Source: J088 sp003695505 [NCBI: Candidatus Dadabacteria bacterium] (lineage in GTDB: Bacteria; J088). From it: 11,886 nucleotides of DNA. The translations under genes were made by a program, and so were the position numbers. Under the pieces are notes generated by a model. It was not told where the DNA came from. It saw only the letters and a list, made by a program, of their open reading frames with translations, and made no database searches. Numbering within the stretch: position 1 is the stretch's first letter; each line of letters opens with the position of its first letter. Positions 1 to 7,526 of the stretch are shown here, piece after piece. The stretch is taken from NCBI GenBank assembly GCA_003695505.1, contig RFIY01000203.1, forward strand, positions 1-11,886, given 5' to 3'.

Positions 1-768
1 CAGGCGATCAGTCCGCTGATCGGTGAATGGGTCGCCCACTGGATCGGTTTTCCTGCGTTCATCACTGCAACGGCGGTTGCCTGCATCGCCGCCCTTGGCC
101 CAACGCTTCCGCTGGCGGCATTGCTGAACGAAACGAGGTTCGGACCGCAGACCGTAGCCGTGACCGATGCCGACGGTCGCCATCCGCTGTACTGGCCGCT
201 ACTGATTTATGCCGGGTTCATCGGCTCATTGTTCGGCGCGATGCTGACCTTCGTACCGGTGATGTTTTTGCAGGCGGGCGCGGACAATGTCGGCCCGTTT
301 TTTATCGGTTGTTCCGGCGCGGCGGTGTTTGTGCGGATCTTCTTTGGCGGCTGGGGCGATCGTGGCGACCGTGACCGCATCATGGCAGCCTCAGGTGCGC
401 TGGCGATCTTTACGGTCGCGCTGACGGCTGCGCTGGGCTTCCACATCGCCGAGGCCGGGCCGCACCGTCTGCTGATGGTGCTGATCGGCAGCATGTTTGG
501 TTTTGGCGTCGGGTTTTTCTATCCGGTTGCCAATGCACGTTTCATCGAGCTTGGTCCTGACGCGTTGCGCGGCAAGTATATGTCGTACTACTCGACAACT
601 TATGCAACCGGGATCACGACGGCTTCGTTCGTCTATGGCTATGTGGTCGAGTGGGCCGGCTACGGATGGATGTTTGCCGTGGCCTCGGCGCTGGCGTCGA
701 TGGCGCTCGGCCTGTGGATCCTGCGTTTCAGTCGGTCTCGTCGCGCCAGAATTTCCGCTCCCGCCTGA
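1..768 (+). CDS. MFS transporter, C-terminal part (5' end outside the window)
   Basis: The reading frame is open from base 1 to a TGA at 766-768, giving 255 residues of a protein whose N-terminus lies upstream. The visible part is strongly hydrophobic, with about seven membrane-spanning stretches. Between the segment ending near residue 108 and the next lies a short basic/acidic loop, GGWGDRGDRDR (residues 116-126), which matches the conserved cytoplasmic loop 8-9 of major facilitator transporters. Further segments include FGFGVGFFYPVANARF and the glycine/alanine-rich last helix, followed by a short Arg-rich cytoplasmic tail. The protein is therefore an inner-membrane secondary transporter. 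Nothing visible identifies the substrate. It converges with the minus-strand gene at 728-1693, and the two 3' ends overlap by 41 bases. I am confident of the MFS fold and have no basis for a specific name. Confidence 0.8.
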   Translation, partial: QAISPLIGEWVAHWIGFPAFITATAVACIAALGPTLPLAALLNETRFGPQTVAVTDADGRHPLYWPLLIYAGFIGSLFGAMLTFVPVMFLQAGADNVGPFFIGCSGAAVFVRIFFGGWGDRGDRDRIMAASGALAIFTVALTAALGFHIAEAGPHRLLMVLIGSMFGFGVGFFYPVANARFIELGPDALRGKYMSYYSTTYATGITTASFVYGYVVEWAGYGWMFAVASALASMALGLWILRFSRSRRARISAPA

Positions 769-1693
769 ACTCAGTTGTCACGAGCAGACCGCCTACCCAG
801 TCATCGCTGGTCCAGGTCAGGCCGCGTTCGGCATTGATCGCGAGCTCGATGCGGCCGCGCCGTTGCCAGCGTCGCCCGAGTTGCAGTCGTGCGACGGCGT
901 AGTGATGGAGATGCGTGGTCGTCAGCACACCGGACATCCCCGCGGCGCCGACCTGCACGCGCCACGCACCCGGCGTCCAGTCGACCGTGCCGCCCCAGAG
1001 GATTTCATCGGCCTGGCTTGAGCCGCGATCGTAGGCGGTCGGATCGCCGAGCGGCGCCAGGCCGACATGGGCGTTCAGCGTCACGTCAGAGGCAGGCCGT
1101 TTTCCGACATGGAACACGATGAAATAGTCGGCGACGCCGGTGCCCAGCCCAGCCAGGCCATTGCTGTCGCGGTAGTTGTGGCGGTCTTCGAAGATGTTCG
1201 TCGGTTTCGCGCTCGAAAACTTGACGCCGACGGTCATCGCGAGTGCCGGGCGGGCATCGTGTTCCTGCAACAGCCCGATCTTGGTACGAAACCTTGGGCT
1301 GTTTCCGCCCCAGCTGTGCTTGTCCTGGCGCGGCCACTCGGCGACCAGGTCGCTGTCGACCTGCAGCACGATGCGGTCTCCTGGCGCGACGCGCAACTGG
1401 CCGGGCAGTTGAACGAAGGTGCGCCGCTGCCAGTCCGGGTTCTCGACGCGCGCCATCTTGCGCGTGTAGTACACCAGGGCGCCGGTGCGTAGCGACCACC
1501 ATCCGCGCGGGTGCGTGTAGGCATCGTCCTGATGCGAGTACAGGTAGCCAAGTTGTTGCGCGAAGTTGAAGGTGTCCTTGCGGATCTCGTTCTGGGCGTC
1601 GACGCTACTTGCGGTCAGACAGCAGAAGAGCATCGAGACGGCTGCAATGCTGGCGTGGGCCACCAAACCAGTGGGGATCGTCCCAGAAAGCAT
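728..1693 (-). CDS. Predicted secreted, beta-strand-rich envelope protein, function unknown
   Basis: I do not recognise this 321-residue protein. From the ATG at 1693 it begins with a plausible signal peptide: a hydrophobic core around AAVSMLFCCLTASS, then a VDA|QNE cleavage site near residue 34. The rest is soluble in composition and alternates polar and hydrophobic residues with many aromatic positions, as in outer-membrane barrels or lipid-binding beta proteins. Examples are the stretches around DYFIVFHVGKRP, ADEILWGGTVDW and WVGGLLVTTEF. It ends in a charged tail rather than the aromatic residue usual for barrel assembly, so barrel topology is uncertain. The start is also uncertain: no clear Shine-Dalgarno precedes 1693, and the TTG at 1666, GTG at 1663 and ATG at 1633 are alternatives. 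Depending on the start, it overlaps the upstream gene (1605-2165) by 29 to 89 bases, which suggests translational coupling. Confidence 0.6.
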   Translation of the reverse strand: MLSGTIPTGLVAHASIAAVSMLFCCLTASSVDAQNEIRKDTFNFAQQLGYLYSHQDDAYTHPRGWWSLRTGALVYYTRKMARVENPDWQRRTFVQLPGQLRVAPGDRIVLQVDSDLVAEWPRQDKHSWGGNSPRFRTKIGLLQEHDARPALAMTVGVKFSSAKPTNIFEDRHNYRDSNGLAGLGTGVADYFIVFHVGKRPASDVTLNAHVGLAPLGDPTAYDRGSSQADEILWGGTVDWTPGAWRVQVGAAGMSGVLTTTHLHHYAVARLQLGRRWQRRGRIELAINAERGLTWTSDDWVGGLLVTTEFRRERKFWRDETD

Positions 1694-2165
1694 CCGAAAG
1701 AGACGCCTGCATTCCCTCGGTAAACGGATCGAGGCGGCGGATGGCATAAAGCGCATAGAGGGTATCCGGATCATATTCGGTGCGCCGCGGCTCATCGACC
1801 GTCAGCACCCGTTTGAGCAGCCAGCGGCTGCAATCCCAACGTCCGACGACAGTATAGCCGCGGATCCGGTCGGCATCCGCCAGCGAGTGTATCGAGACGA
1901 AGCGGTCAAAATCGGGGCTGGTCAGCGTCATCAGGGGAGGCGCGGCCGTGATTGGCTGTCCATTGCTGTCGGTGCCCGCCGCCGCGATCAGGTCCGCGAC
2001 GCGTGGATCGGGCGTGCCGGTCCGAATCGTTTCCTCGACCCAGACCGAGCGCGCGCGCTGGGCTTCGGACAGTGCGATACCAGAGAACGCGATGCCGAAA
2101 ATCACGGTGCAGCCGCTGCCCAGCAGGGCGATCAACCCGACAATCATGAGGTGAGCGCGATTCAT
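1605..2165 (-). CDS. Small membrane-anchored or lipoprotein-like protein, function unknown
   Basis: This 186-residue protein is not recognised. From the ATG at 2165 the N-terminus is MNRAHLMIVGLIALLGSGC, followed by more hydrophobic sequence to about residue 32. It is either one transmembrane anchor of about 26 residues or an imperfect lipoprotein signal: LGSGC resembles a lipobox but has Gly at -3. The rest is polar, has no further membrane segments and would lie in the periplasm. It includes a Trp-rich C-terminal part (FWDDPHWFGG). A longer reading starting with GTG at 2255 would add 30 polar residues before the hydrophobic segment and is less likely. I see no clear Shine-Dalgarno before either start. 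The gene is divergent from dapC, with a 79-base gap, and its 3' end overlaps the downstream envelope gene, so the two probably form one minus-strand operon. Confidence 0.55.
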   Translation of the reverse strand: MNRAHLMIVGLIALLGSGCTVIFGIAFSGIALSEAQRARSVWVEETIRTGTPDPRVADLIAAAGTDSNGQPITAAPPLMTLTSPDFDRFVSIHSLADADRIRGYTVVGRWDCSRWLLKRVLTVDEPRRTEYDPDTLYALYAIRRLDPFTEGMQASLSDAFWDDPHWFGGPRQHCSRLDALLLSDRK

Positions 2166-2244
2166 TTGCGGATGATCATAGTCGGACGGAGGGGGCATTG
2201 CAAACCAGTCGTTCTGTTGTCGGTTACCATGGTGCATACGACCT

Positions 2245-3438
2245 ATGCGCCCCACCTATGCACAGTTACCGCCGTACCCGTTTGACCGGTTGCGGACGTT
2301 GATCGACGGCACCGCGCCGCCGGCTGGCCTGGATCCCATCCGGCTGACGGTCGGTGCGCCGCGACGCCCGATCCCCGAACCCGCCCGGGCCGTGTGGAAT
2401 GAGGCCATTGAAGGACTCTCGGGCTACCCACCCATTCGCGGTGGTGAAGCGATCCGTACGGCGATCGCCCGCTGGCTCGAGCAGCGATTTCTCGACGGGG
2501 GATGCCTGGGGCGGGTGGATCCGGAGCGTCAGATCCTGCCGGTGTCGGGCACGCGTGAGGCGCTTTTTGCGATCGCGCAGGCGCTCATCGATCCGACCGG
2601 CGACGCGGTGGTGCTCCATCCCGACCCCGGCTACCAGATCTACGTAGGCGCAGCCCGATTTGCAGGCGCCAGGCCCGTGGCGTTGCCGTGTCGCGCAGAC
2701 ACCGGATTTTTGCCCGATTTCAGCGATGTGCCGGACGAGATCTGGCAGCGAACCAGGCTGGTGTATGTCGCGTCACCGGGAAATCCCACCGGCGCCGTCT
2801 GTGGGGTCGACTGGTATGCGTCGCTGTTTGAGCTTGCCGAGCGCTGGGGGTTCGTCGTGGTCGCGGACGAATGTTACAGCGAACTGTACCCGAGTGATGG
2901 TTCCCCGCCGCCTGGCGCGCTGGAGGCTTGTGCACGCACGGGACGGAACGGGTTCGAACGGGTACTCTGTTTCAACTCACTGTCGAAGCGGTCGAGCGTG
3001 CCCGGGTTGCGCAGCGGCTTCGTGGCGGGCGATGCGGAACTGATCGACCTGTTTGCGCGCTTTCGCACCTGGCACGGTGTGTCGATGTCGGGCGCGGTGC
3101 AGCGGGTCAGCGTAGCGCTCTGGTCGGACGAGGCTCACGTGGTCGAGGCGCGTCGCGGTTACGATGCGGCGTATGAAGCGTTTCTCGGCACGCTGGGACA
3201 CCCGAAGGCTCACCGACCGGCGGGAAGTTTTTATGTCTGGCTCGACACCGGCAGCGACGATACGGAATGGACGCGGCGGGCGTGGGCCGAGACGGGTGTG
3301 CTCGTCTTGCCGGGTAGCTTTTTGGTCGCAGACGCCGACCGCGCCAATCCCGCTCGCGGTTATGTCCGTATCTCGCTCGTCGAGCCGCCGGAGGTTTGTG
3401 CCGAGGCCGGGCGCCGGCTGGCACGGATGTTTGACTGA
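2245..3438 (+). CDS. dapC: Succinyldiaminopimelate transaminase
   Basis: This is a 397-residue cytoplasmic fold-type I PLP aminotransferase. It has the family landmarks in order: the N-terminal substrate region [10 protein letters not shown] (residues 10-19), which is typical of DapC; the SPGNPTGAV loop with PLP-contacting Asn180; [10 protein letters not shown] with Asp208 and Tyr211; and the Schiff-base motif NSLSKRS with Lys248. A late GYVRISL motif carries the Arg expected to bind the substrate carboxylate. DapC transfers an amino group from glutamate to N-succinyl-2-amino-6-ketopimelate, the step between DapD and DapE. The adjacent dapD and dapE genes make DapC much more likely than the related ArgD or AspC types. 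The ATG at 2245 gives the usual family N-terminus, but no Shine-Dalgarno lies upstream of it. The gap to dapD is 53 bases. Confidence 0.88.
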   Translation: MRPTYAQLPPYPFDRLRTLIDGTAPPAGLDPIRLTVGAPRRPIPEPARAVWNEAIEGLSGYPPIRGGEAIRTAIARWLEQRFLDGGCLGRVDPERQILPVSGTREALFAIAQALIDPTGDAVVLHPDPGYQIYVGAARFAGARPVALPCRADTGFLPDFSDVPDEIWQRTRLVYVASPGNPTGAVCGVDWYASLFELAERWGFVVVADECYSELYPSDGSPPPGALEACARTGRNGFERVLCFNSLSKRSSVPGLRSGFVAGDAELIDLFARFRTWHGVSMSGAVQRVSVALWSDEAHVVEARRGYDAAYEAFLGTLGHPKAHRPAGSFYVWLDTGSDDTEWTRRAWAETGVLVLPGSFLVADADRANPARGYVRISLVEPPEVCAEAGRRLARMFD

Positions 3439-3491
3439 TTATCGAAACCGATCAGAATTCCGCAACGTATTTTTTACAGGAGCCGACAATC

Positions 3492-4325
3492 GTGAGCGAT
3501 TTGCAACAGACGATCGAAGCCGCCTTCGACAACCGTGATGCGATCAGCGCCGACAGTGCGCCCGCTGAGGTGCGACATGCCGTTGGCGCTGCGCTCGACC
3601 TGCTTGAGCGCGGCGAGGCCCGCGTCGCCGAGCCGAGCGGTGACGGCTGGCGCGTCAATGAATGGCTGAAGAAAGCGGTACTGCTGTCATTTCGTCTCGA
3701 ACCGAACCGCGTGATCGACGGTGGCTTCAGCCGTTTTTATGACAAGGTGCCGGTCAAGTTTTCCGGTTGGGACGAGGCGCGTTTCGCGGAGCAGGGAGCG
3801 CGCGTCGTGCCGCCGGCGACGGTGCGGCGTGGTTCGTATATCGGGCGCAACGTGATCCTGATGCCGAGCTATGTCAACATCGGCGCCTACGTTGGCGAGG
3901 GTACGATGGTGGACACCTGGGCGACCGTCGGATCGTGCGCGCAAATCGGCCGCAATGTGCATCTTTCGGGTGGAGCCGGCATCGGCGGGGTCCTTGAGCC
4001 GCTGCAGGCTGCGCCGACGATCATCGAAGACGACTGCTTCATCGGGGCGCGCAGTGAGGTGGTCGAGGGCGTCATCGTCGAGCGGGGGGCGGTCCTGTCG
4101 ATGGGTGTCTACATTGGCCAGAGTACGCGCATCTATGATCGAGAGACCGGAGAAGTCATCTATGGTCGGGTCCCCGCGGGGGCGGTCGTCGTGCCAGGGG
4201 CGTTGCCGGCAGCGGATGGCTCGCACAGTTTGTACTGCGCGGTAATCGTCAAACGTGTCGATGCGCAGACGCGGGCAAAGGTTGGCATCAATGAGCTGTT
4301 GCGCGAGGCCGGGCAGCAGGCGTGA
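3492..4325 (+). CDS. dapD: 2,3,4,5-tetrahydropyridine-2,6-dicarboxylate N-succinyltransferase
   Basis: This 277-residue protein is close to the usual length of about 274 for DapD. An N-terminal helical domain (roughly residues 1-100, including [17 protein letters not shown]) is followed by a left-handed beta-helix of hexapeptide repeats (about residues 105-235). The repeats include the DapD signatures [40 protein letters not shown] and [14 protein letters not shown]. The C-terminal part has [20 protein letters not shown], also typical. The enzyme succinylates tetrahydrodipicolinate using succinyl-CoA and works as a cytoplasmic trimer in the diaminopimelate/lysine pathway. The GTG start at 3492 is supported by AGGAG at 3479-3483 with suitable spacing. 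The stop overlaps the dapE start by four bases (GTGA, 4322-4325), so the two are translationally coupled. Confidence 0.95.
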   Translation: MSDLQQTIEAAFDNRDAISADSAPAEVRHAVGAALDLLERGEARVAEPSGDGWRVNEWLKKAVLLSFRLEPNRVIDGGFSRFYDKVPVKFSGWDEARFAEQGARVVPPATVRRGSYIGRNVILMPSYVNIGAYVGEGTMVDTWATVGSCAQIGRNVHLSGGAGIGGVLEPLQAAPTIIEDDCFIGARSEVVEGVIVERGAVLSMGVYIGQSTRIYDRETGEVIYGRVPAGAVVVPGALPAADGSHSLYCAVIVKRVDAQTRAKVGINELLREAGQQA

Positions 4326-5470
4326 GTACGGTACTCGACCATGCGATGGCGTTGATGGCCTGCCCGTCCGTCACGCCGAATGATGCCGGTTGCCAGGACT
4401 ACGTTGCCGATGTATTGCAGCGCTGCGGCTGGCAGGTGCGGCGAATGCGCATCGACGACACCGACAACCTCTGGGCGACGTTGGGCGACGGGAGTCCGGT
4501 GCTTGCTTTCGCGGGGCATACGGACGTTGTGCCTCCAGGGCCCGAGGGCGACTGGACGTCGCCGCCATTTGCGCCAGAAGTGCGTGACGGCAAGCTCTAT
4601 GGCCGTGGCGCCTGCGACATGAAGGGCGCCATCGCGGCGTTTCTGGCCGTCTGCGAATCGCTTCACAAGCGGGATCTTCGACCCGATGGCACGCTGGCGG
4701 TGCTGCTGACGAGCGATGAAGAAGGCACAGGACGCAACGGAACCCGGGCCGCGTTGCAGCGCCTCTGGGCAGATGGCGTGCGCATCGACGGCGTGCTCGT
4801 CGGCGAGCCCAGCGCCAGCAGCCAGGCCGGAGACACGCTGCGACCGGGACGTCGCGGTTCGCTGTCGGCGCGGATCACAGTGCCGGGCCGACAGGGGCAT
4901 GTCGCCTATCCCGAAGCTGCGATCAACCCGATTCATCGGGCCGTGCCGGTACTCGATGAGCTGGCGCGCACGCAGTGGGATCAGGCCGACGACACCTTTC
5001 CGGCAACGAGTCTCCAGATTGTCTGGGTCGAGGCCGGCGTGCCTGGCGGTAGCGGTTACGCCGACAACGTCATCGCGCCCGAACTGCGCACAGGCATCAA
5101 CTTCCGGTTTCGGCCCGGCTCACCAGCCGAGACGCTGCAGGCCCGGGTCGAAGACCTGTTCGAACGCCACGGCATCGACGATGCCGTGTTCGACTGGACA
5201 TTGTCGGCAGAACCGTTCGTCACGACAGACCCGCGGCTGCTCGGCGCCGCCGAGGGGGCCGTCACCGACATCTGCGGCCAGCCACCGGCATCATCGACGG
5301 CGGGCGGCACGTCGGACGGACGGTTCTTTGCCGCACTTGGCGTGCCGGTTGTCGAGCTTGGGCTGCCGCATGGTACCGCGCATGCCGTCGACGAGTGTGT
5401 TGCGCTCGATGACCTGGATCGGCTGACGTTGATTTACGAGCGGCTGGTGCGCCGCTATTTTGGATTGTGA
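4322..5470 (+). CDS. dapE: Succinyl-diaminopimelate desuccinylase
   Basis: This 382-residue M20-family dinuclear zinc hydrolase removes succinate from N-succinyl-L,L-diaminopimelate. The metal ligands by family alignment are His66 ([11 protein letters not shown]), Asp99 (GRGACDMKG), Glu134 (TSDEEGTG, with Glu133 as general base), Glu162 (GEPSAS) and His354 ([10 protein letters not shown]). The lid/dimer domain lies between, with [14 protein letters not shown] carrying His193. [12 protein letters not shown] (residues 325-336) and a VVELG segment complete the active site. Some stretches differ from the best-studied enterobacterial sequences: [18 protein letters not shown] where GATNVIP-type sequence is usual, and LPHGTAH where PVNATIH is usual. 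All the expected catalytic residues are nevertheless present. The start is a GTG embedded in the dapD stop. A small unknown gene follows after 21 bases. Confidence 0.93.
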   Translation: MSTVLDHAMALMACPSVTPNDAGCQDYVADVLQRCGWQVRRMRIDDTDNLWATLGDGSPVLAFAGHTDVVPPGPEGDWTSPPFAPEVRDGKLYGRGACDMKGAIAAFLAVCESLHKRDLRPDGTLAVLLTSDEEGTGRNGTRAALQRLWADGVRIDGVLVGEPSASSQAGDTLRPGRRGSLSARITVPGRQGHVAYPEAAINPIHRAVPVLDELARTQWDQADDTFPATSLQIVWVEAGVPGGSGYADNVIAPELRTGINFRFRPGSPAETLQARVEDLFERHGIDDAVFDWTLSAEPFVTTDPRLLGAAEGAVTDICGQPPASSTAGGTSDGRFFAALGVPVVELGLPHGTAHAVDECVALDDLDRLTLIYERLVRRYFGL

Positions 5471-5491
5471 TGTGCGCGACGGAGGACCACA

Positions 5492-5707
5492 ATGAGTGAT
5501 GCAATTCTGCCAGAAGGCGAATCGATGCGGCGGGCGGTACGCTGGATTTCCGAGCGACTCAAGGAGCAGCCGGACCAGGCATTGATGCCGCTGATCAATG
5601 AGGCAACGATGCAGTACGATTTATCACCAGTCGAAGCGGAGCAGCTGCTGATGTTCTACCGGCGAAAAGACTCCGTGTCGGCCCACCGCGAACACGCCGA
5701 GGACTGA
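5492..5707 (+). CDS. Small conserved-looking cytoplasmic protein of unknown function
   Basis: The product is 71 residues, mostly helical and charged, with no signal peptide or membrane segment. Its core, AVRWISERLKEQPDQALMPL followed by INEATMQYDLSPVEAEQLL, resembles small uncharacterised proteobacterial proteins of similar length. I know these only as hypothetical proteins, and no function can be read from the sequence. The start at 5492 is well supported by GGAGGA at 5481-5486, five bases upstream. It sits 21 bases after dapE on the same strand with no terminator between, so it is probably the last gene of the dap transcript. It converges with the TatT-like gene, whose stop is 18 bases away. 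Confidence 0.75.
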   Translation: MSDAILPEGESMRRAVRWISERLKEQPDQALMPLINEATMQYDLSPVEAEQLLMFYRRKDSVSAHREHAED

Positions 5708-5724
5708 CGCGAACGCTTCGCCCA

Positions 5725-6621
5725 TCAGCGGACGCAGGCGGGAATATTTGCCGGCTGGCTGAGCAGCGGCAGCGCGGACTCCAGCATCGGATCCCAGGTG
5801 TATTTGTTGTAGGTGCCGTTGGCGACGACATTGCGGAACTTGCCCGCGAACCAGGCCGAGATTTCGTATGTGTAGATCGATTGCATATCGGGCGGGCAGA
5901 CGTTGGACAGGCCGTCGAGCGCCTTCAATGCCGCGGCTTCGCCTGACGTCGCCAGCTCCGCCTCGGCGCGCGTAATGTGCCACAGGCCATACGCAGGTTC
6001 CTGCAGCGGCCGCGCTTTTTCCAGATAGGCCACCCCCTTCTTGACGGATCCGATACTCATCGGAAACGGTGGCAATTTGATGTACGCCTTGGCCTTGGCC
6101 AGCCAGACGGTGCCCAGCAGGTATTCCGGATCACGTCGTTCGGCCTCGTCGAGCAACTTGAAAAACTCCGGGATCATGTTCAGGGAATCGAGCACGCCGC
6201 GTACCAGCGCGTCGAATCCAAGGAACGCGGCCGACCAGAACGGACCCGCGGCATGTTCGGGGTGAGCCTGCATGAGTTTGAGTGCCATCGCACGGCCGAT
6301 GCGCGATACGCGCAGCCGTTGTTCTCCAGCCGGCAGCCCCTGCCACCAGAGCTGGCTGTACATCAGCGCCCAGTGGCCGTGGTCGAAACGTCCGGAGTCA
6401 CTGTAACTTTGCCAGAGGGCACGGACGAGATGTTCGGCGTCGGTCGGTGTCTCGAACCAGCGGCGGATGTACTCATAGTGGCTCCGGCTTGCCGGGGCAA
6501 GCGGGTCGTACTGATCGAGTTCCAGCATATTGCCGCCGGCCCGGCTTTGGGTTGGTAGCGCCAACGTGGCCGCGCTCGCAACTGAGGACTGCAACAGGGA
6601 TCTGCGGGATAGGGCGCGCAT
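5725..6621 (-). CDS. Tat-exported TatT-like helical-repeat protein (TRAP transporter T-component family)
   Basis: This 298-residue protein starts with a twin-arginine signal, SRRSLLQ at residues 5-11, then an alanine-rich hydrophobic stretch and a predicted SRA|GG cleavage near residue 28. It should therefore be exported folded to the periplasm. The body is alpha-helical with TPR-like character. The segment with MIPEFFKLLDEAERRDPEY, the LPPFPMSIGSVKKGVAYLEKA motif and GPFWSAAFLG resemble TatT, the T-component associated with some TRAP transporters. No TRAP permease or binding protein is in the window, so a transport role is only inferred. The ATG at 6621 is preferred over the in-frame GTG at 6642 because GAGG lies just upstream of it and it gives a proper Tat n-region. 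The assignment rests on remembered family motifs, hence moderate confidence in function and high confidence that the gene is real. Confidence 0.65.
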   Translation of the reverse strand: MRALSRRSLLQSSVASAATLALPTQSRAGGNMLELDQYDPLAPASRSHYEYIRRWFETPTDAEHLVRALWQSYSDSGRFDHGHWALMYSQLWWQGLPAGEQRLRVSRIGRAMALKLMQAHPEHAAGPFWSAAFLGFDALVRGVLDSLNMIPEFFKLLDEAERRDPEYLLGTVWLAKAKAYIKLPPFPMSIGSVKKGVAYLEKARPLQEPAYGLWHITRAEAELATSGEAAALKALDGLSNVCPPDMQSIYTYEISAWFAGKFRNVVANGTYNKYTWDPMLESALPLLSQPANIPACVR

Positions 6622-6798
6622 GAGACCTCGGCGTCGGTGCACCAGAAATGGCTCTGTCAGGGTTGGACGTCTTCGCGTCCGAGAATGTTCCAGAGCAAAA
6701 ACAGCGTATCAGTCGCGGGCGTTGCCCGCATCTGAGGTCGGCGCGGGCGCTGAGGCGCGTTCAGTCCAAACGTCGTTAGGCGCGTTGCCGGTCTCGCG

Positions 6799-6829
6799 TA
6801 CAATATAAGGCGAGGCGTGGTAAACACGC
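6799..6829 (+). promoter_or_regulatory. Possible -10 box and 5' leader hairpin for the acyltransferase gene
   Basis: TACAAT at 6799-6804 is one base from the sigma-70 -10 consensus. The best -35 at 17-base spacing (6776-6781, TTAGGC) is poor. Just downstream, GCGTG (6815-6819) and CACGC (6825-6829) can form a five-bp hairpin with loop GTAAA in the leader. The start codon at 6858 is preceded by AGGA at 6845-6848. I see nothing else recognisable in the 236-base divergent gap 6622-6857. Confidence 0.3.
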
Positions 6830-6857
6830 AGGCAGAGACGGAACAGGACGATTCCCT

Positions 6858-7526
6858 ATGATATGGCGTCGCATTCGTAAGCGCCTGGGCGCGATGGTGT
6901 TGAGATGGATGGGCTGGAAGGCGGCCGGTGCGCCGCCGGAGCTCGACCGCTATGTGCTGATTGCCGCGCCGCACACGTCCAACTGGGATTTCATCCTGAC
7001 GAAGGCGCTGGCGTGGTATTACGACCTCGATATCCGCTGGATGGGGAAGCACACCCTGTTCCGGTTTCCTTATGGCTGGTTCATGCGGGCGATGGGCGGC
7101 ATCCCGATCACGCGGCATCGCCGCTCCAATGTCGTGGATGCTTCGGCGGCGCTGTTCGCCGAACGCGACAGCCTTGTGCTGACGGTCCCCGCCGAAGGGA
7201 CCCGCAGCCCGGTCGAGTTCTGGAAGTCGGGCTTTTACCACATCGCGCACAAGGCCGGTGTGCCGATTGTGCTGGGGTACCTTGACTATGGCACCAAAAC
7301 CGGTGGTTTCGGGCCCGTCATTGAGCCGAGCGGCGACCAGAAGCGGGATATGGAGCTGATTCGCGCGTTCTATGCGGACAAGGTTGGACGCCACCCCGAC
7401 AAGTTTCTCGAACCGCGTCTGCGCGGCGAGCAGGATGATGGCGATCTGGCGCAGTTGACGTCCGACGCTGCACCCAGGTCGGCCGACCTGGATGCCTCAG
7501 CCGTCGAGGTCCAGCAGCCAGAGTGA
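6858..7526 (+). CDS. PlsC-type 1-acylglycerophosphate (lysophospholipid) acyltransferase family protein
   Basis: This 222-residue protein has the HX4D acyltransferase motif as HTSNWD (catalytic pair His39 and Asp44). The phosphate-binding EGTR motif is PAEGTRSP (Glu113-Arg116), with GGIPITRHRRS between them as the usual third block. It belongs to the short, largely soluble LPLAT subfamily that has HTSNWD instead of NHXXXXD. These enzymes transfer an acyl chain from acyl-CoA or acyl-ACP to a lysophospholipid-like acceptor at the inner membrane. The basic, amphipathic N-terminus (MIWRRIRKRLGAMVLRWMGW) would suit membrane attachment. The true acceptor is unknown. The last 30 residues or so are polar and unlike the core. 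The 3' end overlaps the convergent tetR-family gene by 30 bases. Confidence 0.82.
   Translation: MIWRRIRKRLGAMVLRWMGWKAAGAPPELDRYVLIAAPHTSNWDFILTKALAWYYDLDIRWMGKHTLFRFPYGWFMRAMGGIPITRHRRSNVVDASAALFAERDSLVLTVPAEGTRSPVEFWKSGFYHIAHKAGVPIVLGYLDYGTKTGGFGPVIEPSGDQKRDMELIRAFYADKVGRHPDKFLEPRLRGEQDDGDLAQLTSDAAPRSADLDASAVEVQQPE
7474..7491. repeat. Perfect 18-bp palindrome at the convergent junction
   Basis: CCAGGTCGGCCGACCTGG is its own reverse complement. It can fold as a seven-bp stem with a GGCC loop. It lies inside the last codons of the acyltransferase gene and six bases beyond the stop of the minus-strand TetR-family gene. There is no T-tract on either side, so it is not a standard intrinsic terminator. 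It could hinder readthrough or be a protein-binding site. Confidence 0.6.

Noticed and set aside
1566-2285. Long open frame on the + strand opposite the two envelope genes
   Set aside because: It is antisense to two better candidates with signal or anchor sequences. Its product is low in structure and Arg/Asp-rich, as GC-rich shadow frames are, and it has no ribosome site.
2229-2285. Short leader-peptide-like frame overlapping the dapC start (18 codons)
   Set aside because: It has no ribosome site and no run of codons suggesting attenuation.
3433-3475. Terminator between dapC and dapD (imperfect hairpin plus a T-run)
   Set aside because: The stem is bulged and the six T residues lie about 16 bases away from it, so the two parts do not form an intrinsic terminator.
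4160-4936. 258-codon minus-strand frame over dapD/dapE
   Set aside because: It is antisense to two certain genes, and its Arg/His-rich composition is typical of a shadow frame.
5709-5721. GCGAA-CGC-TTCGC hairpin between the dap operon and the TatT-like gene as a terminator
   Set aside because: The stem is only five bp with a three-base loop and no T-tract on either side.
6665-6680. GGACG-N6-CGTCC hairpin upstream of the TatT-like gene
   Set aside because: The stem is short, has no T-tract and has no clear relation to a promoter or ribosome site.
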